Origin: Rhizaria sp. SCN 62-66
Taxonomy: Eukaryota > Rhizaria, unplaced
Reading direction: 5' to 3'
DNA: 64,000 bases
Assembly: GCA_001724265.1 (NCBI GenBank)
Contig: MEDY01000660.1
Coordinates: 124,001-188,000, forward strand
Position numbers and translations under genes: made by a program. The notes below the pieces were generated by a model. It saw only the letters and a list, made by a program, of their open reading frames with translations. It ran no database searches and was not told the origin of the DNA. This document shows, piece after piece, positions 22,212-33,200 of the stretch (positions are counted from its first letter, which is position 1; the number at the start of each line of letters is the position of its first letter).

Positions 22212-25200
22212 TTAAGCTTTCTTGTTCTTGCTCTTACTCTTGGAAGCACTCTTTTTCTCAACATATTCCTCTTCTTCCTCCTCCTCTTCCTCGTCGTCGT
22301 CGTTGCCATCATCATCACGAGTGTTGCTCTTGCTGTTGTTGCTGCTGTTGCTGCTGCTGTTGTTGTTGTTGACATTGTTGTTCCCAGCGTCATTACCATT
22401 ATCATCGTCGTCGTCATCGTCGCTGGTCCCTGCCCACTCGTCGCTGTCGATGCCGTCGCTCTCACTGGCGCTGCTGCTGGCGAAGCTCGACTCGTCTCCC
22501 ATGCGCTCCACCTGCACCGCATCGACGTCCGCAGCGCCAAACTCGTCATCATCTTCGTCATCAGTAGCGCTACCCGTGTCATCATCATCATCATCGTCGT
22601 CGTCGTCGTCGTCGACGTCTTCATTGTCGTCGCCATCAGCCATCTTCTTCCCCTTGGCCGCTTTCCCTCTCGCGGCGGCGCTTCTCTCCGTCCCGAGCGA
22701 CGACTTCTCTTCTTCCCCAGCAGCTCTCGCCCTGCCTTTCCCGCCCGCGGCAGTTGCGCCGCCGCCGTCGCCGGGAAGCGGGTTCTTGCGCTTGCGGCCG
22801 CGCTTGCCGCCGCCACGCGGCACGGGCTTGCCGGCCGCCCGCAGCGCGCGCGCAACGGCGGCCCGCTCGCGCCGCTCGGGCTTGGTGCGCCGGTGCAGGC
22901 GCGCCGACTGGCGGCGCCGTTCGCGCAGCGCGCGCTCCTGCTCCCCGGGCCGCGCGGGCAGCAGCGGACGCAGCACGGCGTCGAGGCACTTGTCCGCCGC
23001 GGCCGCGGTCACACGCGCGAGCGACCGCAGCTCGGTCTCGGTCTGCGCGATCAGCAGCTCGGCCTGCAGCGCCAGCAGCGGCGCGGTGGCGCTCTCGAGC
23101 TCCAGCAGGCGCAGGGACTCGGCCGAGAGGGCCGGGGCTGGGAAGGAGGCGTTGACTGAAGCAGAGACTGATGATGATGATGATGAAGCAGAGACAGAGG
23201 CACTGTTGTTGGTGGTGGTGGTCGTGGTGCTGCTGTTGCTGTTGCTGTTGTCCGAGTGACGGCTTGCGTTGCGACTCGCGTTCGCAGTCGCGTCGTGGTC
23301 TAGGTGCGGGTCTAAGGGGTCGAACGCGGCCATGTCTAAGGGCTCGTGCGTCGGAGGCGGGGGGGCCACCGGCGGGCCCAGCAGACTGTCCAAGTCTAAC
23401 AGCGACGCAGAAGCTAAGCCGCCACCGCCGCCGCCGCCGCCACCACTATGCACAGGAGCGACGACAGAAGCTAAGCCGCCACGAGCAGAAGTTTGGCCGC
23501 CATCACCATTGGCATTAACGTTAGCACTCGCACGGGCGCGGTAGTTTGAGCCTGCGCTCGTGCTTGCGGTGGAGCTGCTGCTAACTCCACCAGCCGCCGC
23601 CGCAGCCGCTGCGAGAACGGCCGCGGCCGACACTCCACCCGCAGCGGTACCCGCACTGCTGCTGTTGTTGTTGCTGCTGTTGTAGTTCATGTTCGCGCGG
23701 CCGTGGGCGTGCGCGTGGGCGTGGGCGTGGCGAGCCGAGGCCGAGAGCGCCGACAGCCGCAGCAGATTGGCCCTCGCAGCGGAGCCGAAGAGCGCTGACA
23801 CCTCGGCCTCGTACGCGAGCGCGCGCCGCCGCAGCCCCAACAGCCGGCCGCCGGCTGCGAGCAGCGCTGCCGTCCCGGCCGCCGCGGCGTCGCCGTCGTC
23901 GTCCGCGTCGTCCTCGTCCTCGTCCTCGTCGCCGTCGTCGTCATCGTTGCCGCCCCCGCCGGCTCTGCCCTTCTTTGACGGCTGGGGCGGTGCCACTGCG
24001 CCCTGCATCAGCGGGTCGCTAAGCGCTTTGACCACCTCGGCGCTCATGAACACAGTCTCACCAGCATTCGCACCCGCATTCGCACTCGCGCTGCTAGAGG
24101 TGTTCGCATTGTTATTGCCGTTGTTGCTGTTTCTATTGCTATTATTAATTCTGTTGTTGTTGTTGTTGTTGGTGCTGTTAGCGTGCGCCTTGCTGCTAAT
24201 GTTGACCTTCGTGGTCCTCAGCACGGCCGCCAGCTCGCGCGGGCGAGGCCCCAGCATCGCACGGTCCAGCGCGTCGGCCACCACGAATAGCGGGCGCTGC
24301 GACCCCGCCACGGGCGCGGGCGTCGAGCGCAGGTCAAACAGACGCTGCGGCGGGTTCCCGGTAATCCGCACAGCGTTAACACCGCCGCCGCCGCCGATGT
24401 TGCCAGTGTCGCCCGCAAACGCACCAGCAGCAGCACCAGCAGCGTCACCATCATCGCCATTGTTGTTGTTGTTCCTGTCGCCGGCGCGCTAGGGCTGCTG
24501 CGGCCGGCCGGCAAAAACCTGCCTAAAGAGCGCGGAGGCGTCCTCGCGGTCGCCGCGCTGATCGAGATCGAGCCCCGAGTGCGGAAAGTAAGCGCCCTCG
24601 AGGCTGCACACGAAGCACTTGTGCGAAAGCAGGAATGTTAGCACGCGGCGCGGGTCCGTCAGGCGCCGCAGACGGAAGAACTCTTCGCGGCAGCGCTCAA
24701 GCACGGGCCACGCGGCCTGCGGCAGCAGCACGGGTTCGTGCGTGCGGCCCGGCGGCGGCGACTGCGTCACGAAGACGGTGTAGAGCATGTACACGGCCCA
24801 GATGCGCTGCTCGAGCGTCTCCAGCACGAGCATCCGGTCCGTGACGGCGCGGTACAGGTCCAGCACAAAGAGCCGGTAGTCCTCGCAGCCGGGCAGCGGC
24901 GGGTGCGCGTAGGCCAGGTTGCACGGCCGCGCGGGCACCGGCCGCCAGTGCTGCTTGAGCAGGCTCGCGGCGGCGGGCGCGGCGCGGTACGTCGAGCCGC
25001 TGCTGTGCACGCCCACGGGCGCCAGCGCGGTCGAGGTGGCCGCCGCAAAGGCGCCCGCAATGGCGGTCGGCAGAGCGGCCGCGGGGGACGACGAGGATGA
25101 CGTGTAGTAGGATGGGGAGAGCAGGAAACAGCTATGGAGCCGCGCCATACCGTAGTAGCGCCAGAGACGCTTGAAGTTCGCGTACGTGACGTGCTCGATG

Positions 25201-25250
25201 CCGTCCGGGATGGCCGCGAAAAGCACGTCAATAAGGCCAAGCTCCGCCAT
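22212..25250 (-). CDS. SNAPC1: SNAPc subunit SNAPC1/SNAP43 with long C-terminal tail; contains one in-frame TAG
   Basis: Intronless 1,013-codon frame ending in TAA, broken only by a TAG at codon 254. The first 250 residues match the SNAP43 domain in order: YANFKRLWRYYGMARLHSCF, EQRIWAVYMLYTVFVTQ, then AWPVLERCREEFFRLRRLTD and VLTFLLSHKCFVCSLEGAYF. SNAPC1 is a subunit of the snRNA-activating complex, which binds the proximal sequence element of Pol II and Pol III snRNA genes. After the TAG the same frame runs 758 further codons: Asn/Ser/Ala/Gly low complexity, a charged helical segment (LESATAPLLALQAELLIAQT), a basic nuclear-signal-like block (KRGRKRKNP), Asp runs and a Lys/Ser-rich end. If TAG terminated here, the protein would be a 253-residue SNAP43 core and the following open frame would have no start or promoter of its own. 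Confidence 0.75.
24489..24491 (-). other. In-frame TAG, codon 254 of SNAPC1
   Basis: Sits between GRPQQP and RAGDRNNNNNG. The frame is open on both sides; the sequence before and after is GC-rich with coding composition. No GTRCG donor lies nearby that could splice it out. Read as a sense codon. Confidence 0.7.
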
Positions 25251-25804
25251 CGGGACAGAGTAGCGGCAAGGCGGGGATCCGCAGAGCGCACGCGCGCGGG
25301 AAGAGAGTTGTTCTCGATGTGTCGAAGTTAAGTCAAGATGCGCTCTGTTAAAAGTACGACTGCTGGGAACAGGAAAGGATACACAGAAGGGGTTTGAATA
25401 AAGGAAAGCAACAAAACCAGTAAGTTACCAATACTCAGTCCATCGGCAGCAAGGGTTAGCGTCGTTGTAATGCTACGCAAGTGATTGAGTATGAAGATCT
25501 GGATGGCGCGTGATGGGGCTGGCGAGGACTCGAACGGCTGACGTTGCGCTTATCACTTCGAGATCACTATAACATCACCGTCGTTACTAATTGCGACAAT
25601 GCTACTCAAAATGAAGAAGATTTATGTTTTTGTTCACAAAATTATATTTTATAACTCCCACGTCTTACCCTTCTATACTCCGAATTCGTCATGTCCTCGC
25701 TTCATAGCCGTTGCGCTTGCTCTTGACACCCGCCACTCTCCACATCACATCGCCCCGCCTCGAACCGCTTTCCCTGGCGCTTTTCCGCGCACCCACTGTT
25801 TGCC
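25251..25804. promoter_or_regulatory. Divergent promoter region, SNAPC1 / membrane protein
   Basis: Spacer between two divergent start codons. The part at 25590-25690 is very AT-rich and is followed by a pyrimidine-rich leader up to the ATG at 25805. A B-box-like word near 25525-25535 on the minus strand was examined and does not fold as a tRNA. Confidence 0.4.
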
Positions 25805-28800
25805 ATGGGTTTCACCGACACCGCCGCACTGCTGGCCTGGCGCTTCCTGCTTCTTCCGCTGCTCTGGGTACTGGTTTGCGCCCCTCTGCGGCCGCGCAAC
25901 GACGCCGTGCTGGGCCTGGGCGCGCTCATTGCCGTCGCGCCCGCGCTGCTCTTCTGGATCCTCGCCTTCTGGCCGCGCGCGTTGCTTGTCGCCGCCTGTG
26001 TATGGGCGCTGCTTGCCTCGCTTTCCGTGCTGATGATGACCGACATCCCCGGCGCCACGGAAGTGCTCGTGTGCTTCCCCGGTAAGCTCGTCGGCGGCCG
26101 CCTGTGCGGTACCAAGCCCACCACAACAGTTTCCGCCGTTGCTGGAGCGGCTGCGGCGGGCACTGGCGTTGTGCAAGCAGGTGCTGTAGTGGGTTCTGTT
26201 GCTGCGGCGGGCACGCCAACAGCAGCGGCAGCAGGGAGCACAGGCGCGAGTCAGAGTGCCAGTGCCAGCGCAGTTGCTGTTGCTGTTGCTGCTCCCGAGT
26301 CTCCCATCACTCTCAACGTGGCTTCTGTTGTTATCGCCCCGTTTGCCGCCGCCTTAGGCACCCCATCCAGCGAACCTTCTTCCGTGGGCTACTCGCTTCT
26401 GCTCACAGTCGCACCCTCTGTCGCTGCTGCGGCCACGGCGGCTGCCGGCACCAACAGTAGTAGCCACATCAACGGTGGGTTTACGGTCCGGTCTGTCGTT
26501 GCAGCTGCTGTCCATTTTATGATGCCTCAGTTCGTGAAGAATCTGCTTCCTGTGTCTGCACAGGGCTCTGCGGTGAGCAACGGCAGCGGCAGCAGCAGCG
26601 CGCCTGTCTTGTCCGAGGTGACTGTCAGTGTGTACTGTGGCGACTCGCGCTCCCCGCTCGCCGCGATCCCTCTCAAGCTCAGCGCCAGCACCAGCAACTC
26701 GAACAGCACTCGCGCTAGCGCAGGCGCAAGTGTGCACGGCGTCCACAGTCTCCGCGTTGTGTTCACGCCCGATCCGGTCGCTCCGACGCTCGTCATCCCC
26801 AAAGTATCCACCATCGCGAACACCGGTGCGAGCAACAACACGACCGTGCTGTCATTGCCCCCGCAGCGCACGCTGTACCTTGTCGCCAACGCCGTTTCCA
26901 GCACCGGCACGGGCCGCTCGCCGTCGCGCGTGTCCGCTGCGCCCCTCTCACTGCGCCTGCCGCCGCTGACGGCGCCCGCGCGCGCGCTGGGTGCGCCGCT
27001 GTACCACGAGCAGCGCACGGTCGCCGCGCGCGCGCTTGAGGCTCTCGCATTTGCGGTCGCGGGCGGCGAGGGCGGCTGGGGCGCCGGAGTCACGAGCAGC
27101 AGCAATAATAGCAATGTGAACTCTAGTAACAACAGCAATAGTAACAGTATGTCGACTGCTGCTGCCGCCGACGGCGTTCGTGCCTCGACGCACATGACGG
27201 GCACCCACGTGACTGTGGCGCTGGACGTGCCGTGGGGCCGTCTTGCGTGCCTGCTCTGCGACGACAAGACGCGCACCGTCGCGTTGGCTTCGTTTGCCGT
27301 GCTGTCCAGCCTCACTGCGCAGCGCCGGGTGACCGTGAGCAGGCGCGGTGTCATGGCCGCTGCGGTGGCCACGGCTGCGGCGGCACTGGTTGCGCGCCGT
27401 TGCGCCCCCGCGCACGTCGGTCAGAGCGCGAACAGCGCGGGCAGTTGCAGCAACAGTAGCAATAGCAATGCTGCCGTTGCGGGTGCCAGCGCAAGTGCGA
27501 ATGACGAGAGCGGCTTAACTTCGAGGTATCCTCAGCTGTTGTCGCTTCTCCCCGTGTTGATTCCCAGCGCTGGCGCCGGCGCTGTTGCTGCTCTACAACA
27601 ACAGCAGCAGCAGAGTGTGCGCACGTCTCGTTTTTCGACTCCGCTTCGGACTGCGACGACTGGTATCACGAGCAATATTGCGAACAACAACAGTAAGAAC
27701 AATGACGCAGGCGTTGGTGCTGCTGTCTCGCGCCACGAGAGCGCGCTGGGCAACGGCTCCGGTCAAAGTCGCGGCGGCAGTGGCAGTGCTTGTCGCTACC
27801 TGAGCACGAGCTCTGGTCTCATCTCGGTTTACGACACGACGAGCAATAATGTTCGGATTGACTCGGATTCCGCCTCAAGTGTGGCCGACACAGAGACTGT
27901 GCACGGTGTCCTGTTCGCGAATGCTGCTTCTGCTCACAGCAGCGCTGCCTTGGTGTCACCGTTCTCAACTGACTTTGCCCCGTTTCTGCTTACACCACTG
28001 CCGCTCGCCAACTCAGCAGCTGTTGGCGCAAACGCGGTTGAGTCAAGCGGTCTGCTCGTCTTTGGCGGTGTAAGTACCCCCTTAGACGCTGCCGGTGTTA
28101 GCGCGCGCGTGCTGTCGTCGGTGGCTGACATGACGCTGTTCCGCTCAGTTGCAACTACAACCCCAGCCGCTAACTCTGACAACCGTGGAGGCAATGCGAG
28201 CGCCAGTGCTGGCGTCACAGGACTGCCACTGACCACGAACGACATTTACCTTCTGCTGTCGATCGCGACTTCTCTCTCGACCCTTGTACCGTCTCACTCG
28301 GCGGCTCAGACCGACAGCGATGACTTGTGGCTCACGGCTACGGACTTCGCAGCCGCCGGCGGGCTGCACGTGCTGCTCCTGGGCGCCACCGCAGAGCCCC
28401 CCGTTGCGGCCGCCGCACGCGCGCTCGCCCGGGTCGCCGCTGCTGCGGCCGCGGCGGGCGCGTTCGTGCCTCCCGGCGCGGCACCGCTGGGGGCCCTGAT
28501 CGAGGCAGTGACGGGAACGCAGCTGCCGCAGCCGCAGCCGCAACCGCAAGCGCAGGCTCAGGCTCGGGCTCAGGAGCAGTTGTCGCCGGTGTCGCAGCTT
28601 CAGCTCCAAAATGGCGCGAGATCTAATGCGAACGTTCCTGAAAATAATGCTGCTACCGCTGCTGCCGCTGCCGCTGCTGCAGCAGCTGCAAGCCCGACAG
28701 TTACTGCCAGCACAAACGCGATTTTGCCGCCTGCCGCCAGCCCCGCTGCTGCTGCTACTGCTGCTGCTGCTGCGAGTCAGAGTGCTGTCAGTCCCGTGCT

Positions 28801-29320
28801 GGCTTCTGCGCCCAGTGCAACAGCGGCGGCTAACGGCGCTAGCACTCCGTCTCTGCTGGCGCGTCCGCTGCCGCTTTCGTTCGGCCCCGCCGGCGCGGCT
28901 ATGTCAGTGCCGATGCCTGCGCCGCCGGTGTTCACGCCCCCGGCGCTGCCGACGTTCGCGTCGCCGCTCTCGTTTCGCCCCAAGGCCACTGCCAGCATCA
29001 CCGCTTCTACAGCCGCTCCAGCCGCTCCTGCTGCTTCTGCGGCGAGCGCTGCGGCCGCTGGGATGAAGGCGAGTGTGGACACGGTTCGTGGGGGTGCCAA
29101 TTCTGCCAAGGACGACGATGACGAAGACGATTTCGAAGATGACGAGGATGCCGATGGCGGCATTGACCAGGGTGCTTAGTAGGAAGTTGTAATGTTGCAG
29201 CGTCGCAGCGCTCGTGGCCGCGCCCCTCGCGGCGCTGCTGAGAGCACTAGCGGCGCAGGCGCTGCGTCGGCAACTGCGACGCGGCGCAGCTCAAGGCGCG
29301 CTCCCCCGAAGGCTGATTGA
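25805..29320 (+). CDS. Unknown N-terminal membrane protein with low-complexity body; contains tandem in-frame TAG TAG
   Basis: Intronless frame of 1,172 codons ending in TGA if the two TAG codons (1125 and 1126) are read through. The N-terminus has about three hydrophobic helices: LAWRFLLLPLLWVLVCAPL, LGLGALIAVAPALLFWILAF and ALLVAACVWALLASLSVLM. The remainder alternates Ser/Ala/Thr/Asn-rich stretches with short ordered-looking blocks such as LRVVFTPDPVAPTLVIPKVS and RTLYLVANAVSSTGTGRSPS, which look like beta-sandwich segments. Then come a Gln-Pro run, poly-Ala and a Pro-rich piece, and an acidic DDDDEDDFEDDEDADGG end. After the TAGs the tail is basic (RRSARGRAPRG, RRSSRRAPPK). I do not recognise the family. 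The start ATG follows a typical leader and gives a sensible first membrane helix. Confidence 0.65.
29177..29182 (+). other. Tandem in-frame TAG TAG, codons 1125-1126
   Basis: Between GGIDQGA and EVVMLQRRSARGRAPRG. The next 45 codons are open, GC-rich and basic, and end in TGA at 29318-29320, where the base composition switches abruptly to AT-rich intergenic sequence. If TAG were a stop, this GC-rich stretch would be an unusual 3' UTR. Confidence 0.65.
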
Positions 29321-30215
29321 GCGATGTGTGATTTGAAAATTAGAGACGAGTGAACCTTGTAATTATTGATTAAGACGGCCACCAAGAGTGTTTTTTTTTT
29401 CCATACAGAATTTGATTGAAAGATAACTTTTGTATAAAGCCATATTCGGCAGCACTGTCGTGCGTGTTTTGTCTGACGCGATTTGTGTCTTTGGATTGAT
29501 TGTTCCAAATATACTTGTTGATTGTGATGATGCGACCTCACTGCAAATCGTTGTAAAAACGACGTAATTACAATTGGAATTTGTAAAACATAGTCACGAA
29601 GTCGCTCACAACAATCAATAACAGTAGCGCACAGCGCACAGCGTAGAGGCGTAGTGATTCTAGACACTACACAATTCATTTGTTCAAAAAACAGTGATTT
29701 AGATACTGCTCTTAACGCATTCAAGTAAATTGCATCTTTTGTGCAAATTCTTGCAAAAACAAAAAGACAAGTGATCCTTACGTGAAAAACTGTGCAGGGG
29801 CGTGCGGACACGTAAGGACGAAACACATAATAAAAAAACGAATAAGTGATAGCTAGGTTGTACAAGGATAAGATGTCAAAACATACACATAAACACACAC
29901 ACCAAAGAGGAAGATCTAACAAAAAAAACACAGCAGATTTCTTTCCTTTGTGTGACCAAAATGGAGTTGCAGTTGTTGTTGAAGTTGGCTTGTGATTCAA
30001 CCCCCAGGACTGGGAGCGAAATCTGCAAGAGATACAAGTGTTTAAAAACTAAATAAAATGATTATCTTCTGAAAATTACTAAGTAAATATTTTTTCGTTG
30101 CTCCAGTCTTGTTTGAAAGGTCAATCAAAGCAAGACAGGATTGCGCTGCGGCCGAGCTTTATGTCGCCGCAGCAAAACTCGCGATCTATGCTACGCTGTT
30201 TCATTATTGCAAGCT
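29321..30215. other. Intergenic, convergent 3' ends
   Basis: About 900 bases of mostly AT-rich DNA between the convergent membrane-protein and giant genes, with a T10 run near 29391. A GC-richer patch at about 30115-30215 adjoins the stop of the giant gene and is probably its 3' UTR. A long minus-strand open stretch here was rejected as a gene. Confidence 0.45.
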
Positions 30216-33200
30216 TTACAAGTGCCTGGTCCAGCGCAGGGCAGCCGCAGCAACACTACGGGCGTCGTCGTCGTCGTCTTCATCCTGGGCATCACGACTG
30301 TGGTGGTGACCGTGAGCACCAGTGCTGTTGTTGATGATGTTGTTGACGCGGGAGAGGCGGTGGCCGTGAGCAGGCGGAGACGCGCCGACAGCCACGACTT
30401 GTAAGTCGGCGTCAAACTGATCATCTCCATCCTCGTCCTCATCATCGTCGCCGTGATCTTCATTCTCGTCGTCGTCGTCGTCGAACTCGTCTTCGTTGTC
30501 GTTATCGTCGTGATCATGATCGTCGTCGCCCTCGCCGTCGAGAACGTCATCATCGTCATTGTCAATGTCGATGCCATCGTCCTCGTCGTCAGAGACAGCG
30601 ACGGTGCCCATGCCCGTGCCCGTGTTAGAGCTGGCGTCGACGTCGCGGTACAGAGTGGGCGCACCGCGGCCCAGCCCAAGCCCGTCGTCGTCGCCGTCGC
30701 CGTCGTCGTCATCGTCGTCATCATCATCGTCATCGTGGTTCTCTGCAATGCCAGAGTCGTCGTTGTTGCTGTCGCGACCGCGACCGTCGTCGTCGTCCTC
30801 CTCCTCTTCGTCGTCGTCGTAATAGTACCCACGAATGCCCTGAGCTGCCGCGCGCTGCTGGCGCGCGAACTGCTATCTTCCGTGGATGTGCTGCGACTGC
30901 GGCAGGTACCCGCGGGCCGCGGCGGCTTGCCTCGACAGCGTGCGCGTCGTCGTGATCGTGAATTGCTGTGGGCGCGAGGCCACGGAGACGTCGTCCGTCA
31001 CTGCCATGCCGTCGGACGAGTCAGAGTCTTCGTCACTGTCGCCGTCGCCGTGCTGGTGCGGACGGCGAGAGGGCATGTCAAAGCCGTTGACGTCATCGTT
31101 GTTGTCGCTGTTGCTGGAGCCACCGATGTTGAGGCAGCCTAGACGCGCGGCAAAGCGGGACGTGACGCGGTCTTGGTCGTCGCTACTGTCATCATCGCCG
31201 CTATCGCCGTCGGTGTTGTTGTCTTGAACAATCACGCTCGGCTTGACCTTGCTCATGTTCTTGCCACCATTAGCAGCGGCCGTGGCGTCAGCCTTGGCCT
31301 TCGCATCAGCCCGGGCCTTCGCGGCAGCCGCTACCTCAGCAGCGGCAGCGGCCTGAGCGGCGGCGACCTTCGCCGCGATTGCAGCCGCGGTCGACGCCAG
31401 GACGACTTCCTCGTCCTCGTGATCGGGCACCGACATATCGCCCTCGCCGTCGTCGTCATCGTCGTCGTCGTGGCGATGTAGATGGCCCGCCACACCGCCA
31501 GAGCGGCCGCGGCGGCCGCTGCCGTCGTCATCGTCGTCGTCATCAATGTCACTGCCGCCGCCGCCGTGGCCGCGGCCGTGGCGCAGCCCGCCCGCGCCGC
31601 CGCCGAGCCCGGGGCCGACGGTCAGCACGGTCTCCGTCACCGTGCGGCGCGGGAAGCCGAAGCGCACGCCGGGGGCCGCGGCGTTCGCGGCCGCTGCGGG
31701 GTGCGGGGTCGGCGCAGGCGCGGCAGGGGGGTCGCGTGGGGAAGCAAGGACGGCGATCGAGGGGTTAGTGTCGACGGGCGAGGGCAGCGTGGCGTTTCCG
31801 AAGAAGTAAGGATGTGCAGCCGCGGTGTTGCCGCTTAGTCCATGAGAATTCGCAACATTGCTAGAGGTCGCAGTCGCCGCGCTGGGCGAATGCTGATGAC
31901 TGTGTTGAGCCACTGGCTGCTGCTGCTGTAGGTCTGTGGCGTTCGAAGTCTGCTTGTTGAGACTGGGAGGCGTGTCCACACTGAATCCCACTTCCGGCTG
32001 CTGTTGTTGTGACTGCGTCTGCGCAAGCTCGGGCTGCGTGCTCGGCTGCTGAGGCTGTGTGACAAGGAGCTTGTGCGCGATTGTTTGTGACTGTAATGGC
32101 GGCAACGATGTCTCGACGTGTGTCTTTGAGCGCTGGATCTGCATCCGCCCTGCGCCAGTCGCGTACGCACTCGCATTGGCACCAGCAGTAGCGCCGGTGA
32201 GAGTGTTCGCGGGGCTCGCAGGCGTGCCAGGCGCGCCAGACGGCACGATAGGAGTGGCGAGCGGCACATACGGCGACTGTGGCGCCTGCGACTGCTGCGC
32301 TTGTTGTAGCGCAAGAGTCATGTCAGCAGCGGACCGCGGGGTCGCGCTAGCAGCGTTCGCTCTAGAGGCGATGACTGTGTTGCTGTTATTAACATCAAGC
32401 AGTGGCGAGTCGATACTGCCGAGCGCGATGCCCGTGTCGATGCCGCTGCCCTCGCCGTCGTTGTTCACAATGATCGGCGCAGGCCGCGCCATCCGCGTCC
32501 TGTTCGCTCCCGCGCTAGGGTTCGCAGTGGGACTTGCGGCCATAGCGAGCGAGGCAGCAGGGGAAGCAGCGGCGGCAGTGGCGACGGTATAGGGGAATGA
32601 GAGCGTGTCGGTGGCGGCGAACGAAGGCTCGGTCAAGCCACTGGTGTTGCTCTCCAGCACAAGCTTGTCGCCAGTGCCGTGTCCGTGTCCGCGGGCCTCA
32701 CTGTCGGGCCCGCTCGTAGTGTAGCTGAAGCTGTTGGTGTTTGTGTCCGGCACGGTCAGAAGCGCCGGACCGCGGCCGAAAGTAGCGTGGGTTGCAATAG
32801 CAGCGCGCGGCTGCTGGTGGTGTTGCTGCTGGGGGCCGTGGCCGTGGCTGTGGCTAGTCCCGGTGCTGTTCGAGCTGGACGTGTGGGCAAAAGCGAGGCC
32901 TGAGGCAAGCGAGCCGTTGGGAGAGGACGAGATGGTCGTGCTGCTCGTGTTGTGATTGTTGTTAACACTACTGCGGTTGACCTCAGCAGTCGCAGAACTC
33001 ATCGCGGTGGCGTTGACGCTGTTGTTGTTGTTGTCGCTGTCACCGTTGCTCATCACGATCGCGCGGGGACGCAGCCACGCGTCGCTGGTCCGCACCACAG
33101 AAGCTGCAGCGCCGTGGTTGGCGTTGTTAGACTGCGGCGCCAGCGCGAGCGGCCGCGCGGGCCCGGGCACTGGCGAGGCCGGCGAGAGCGAGAGCGAGAG

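Noticed and set aside
25510-25585. tRNA-like B-box (GTTCGAGTCC on the minus strand) upstream of the membrane-protein gene
   Set aside because: No consistent acceptor, D, anticodon and T stems can be paired around it; the T stem has a C-C clash and the only acceptor-like pairing is misplaced.
29176-30000. A long minus-strand open stretch (about 275 codons) in AT-rich DNA
   Set aside because: It begins with TTG, lacks an ATG for over 100 codons, has the Cys/Phe/Tyr/Ile make-up of translated AT-rich noncoding DNA, and overlaps the 3' end of a convergent gene. The lack of stops is odd but not enough to call a gene.
30865-30925. A short GC-rich intron (GTACCT...ATAGCAG) that would remove the TAG of the giant gene
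   Set aside because: About 50 bases, GC-rich and with a GTACC donor, unlike all 21 AT-rich GTRCG introns in the window.
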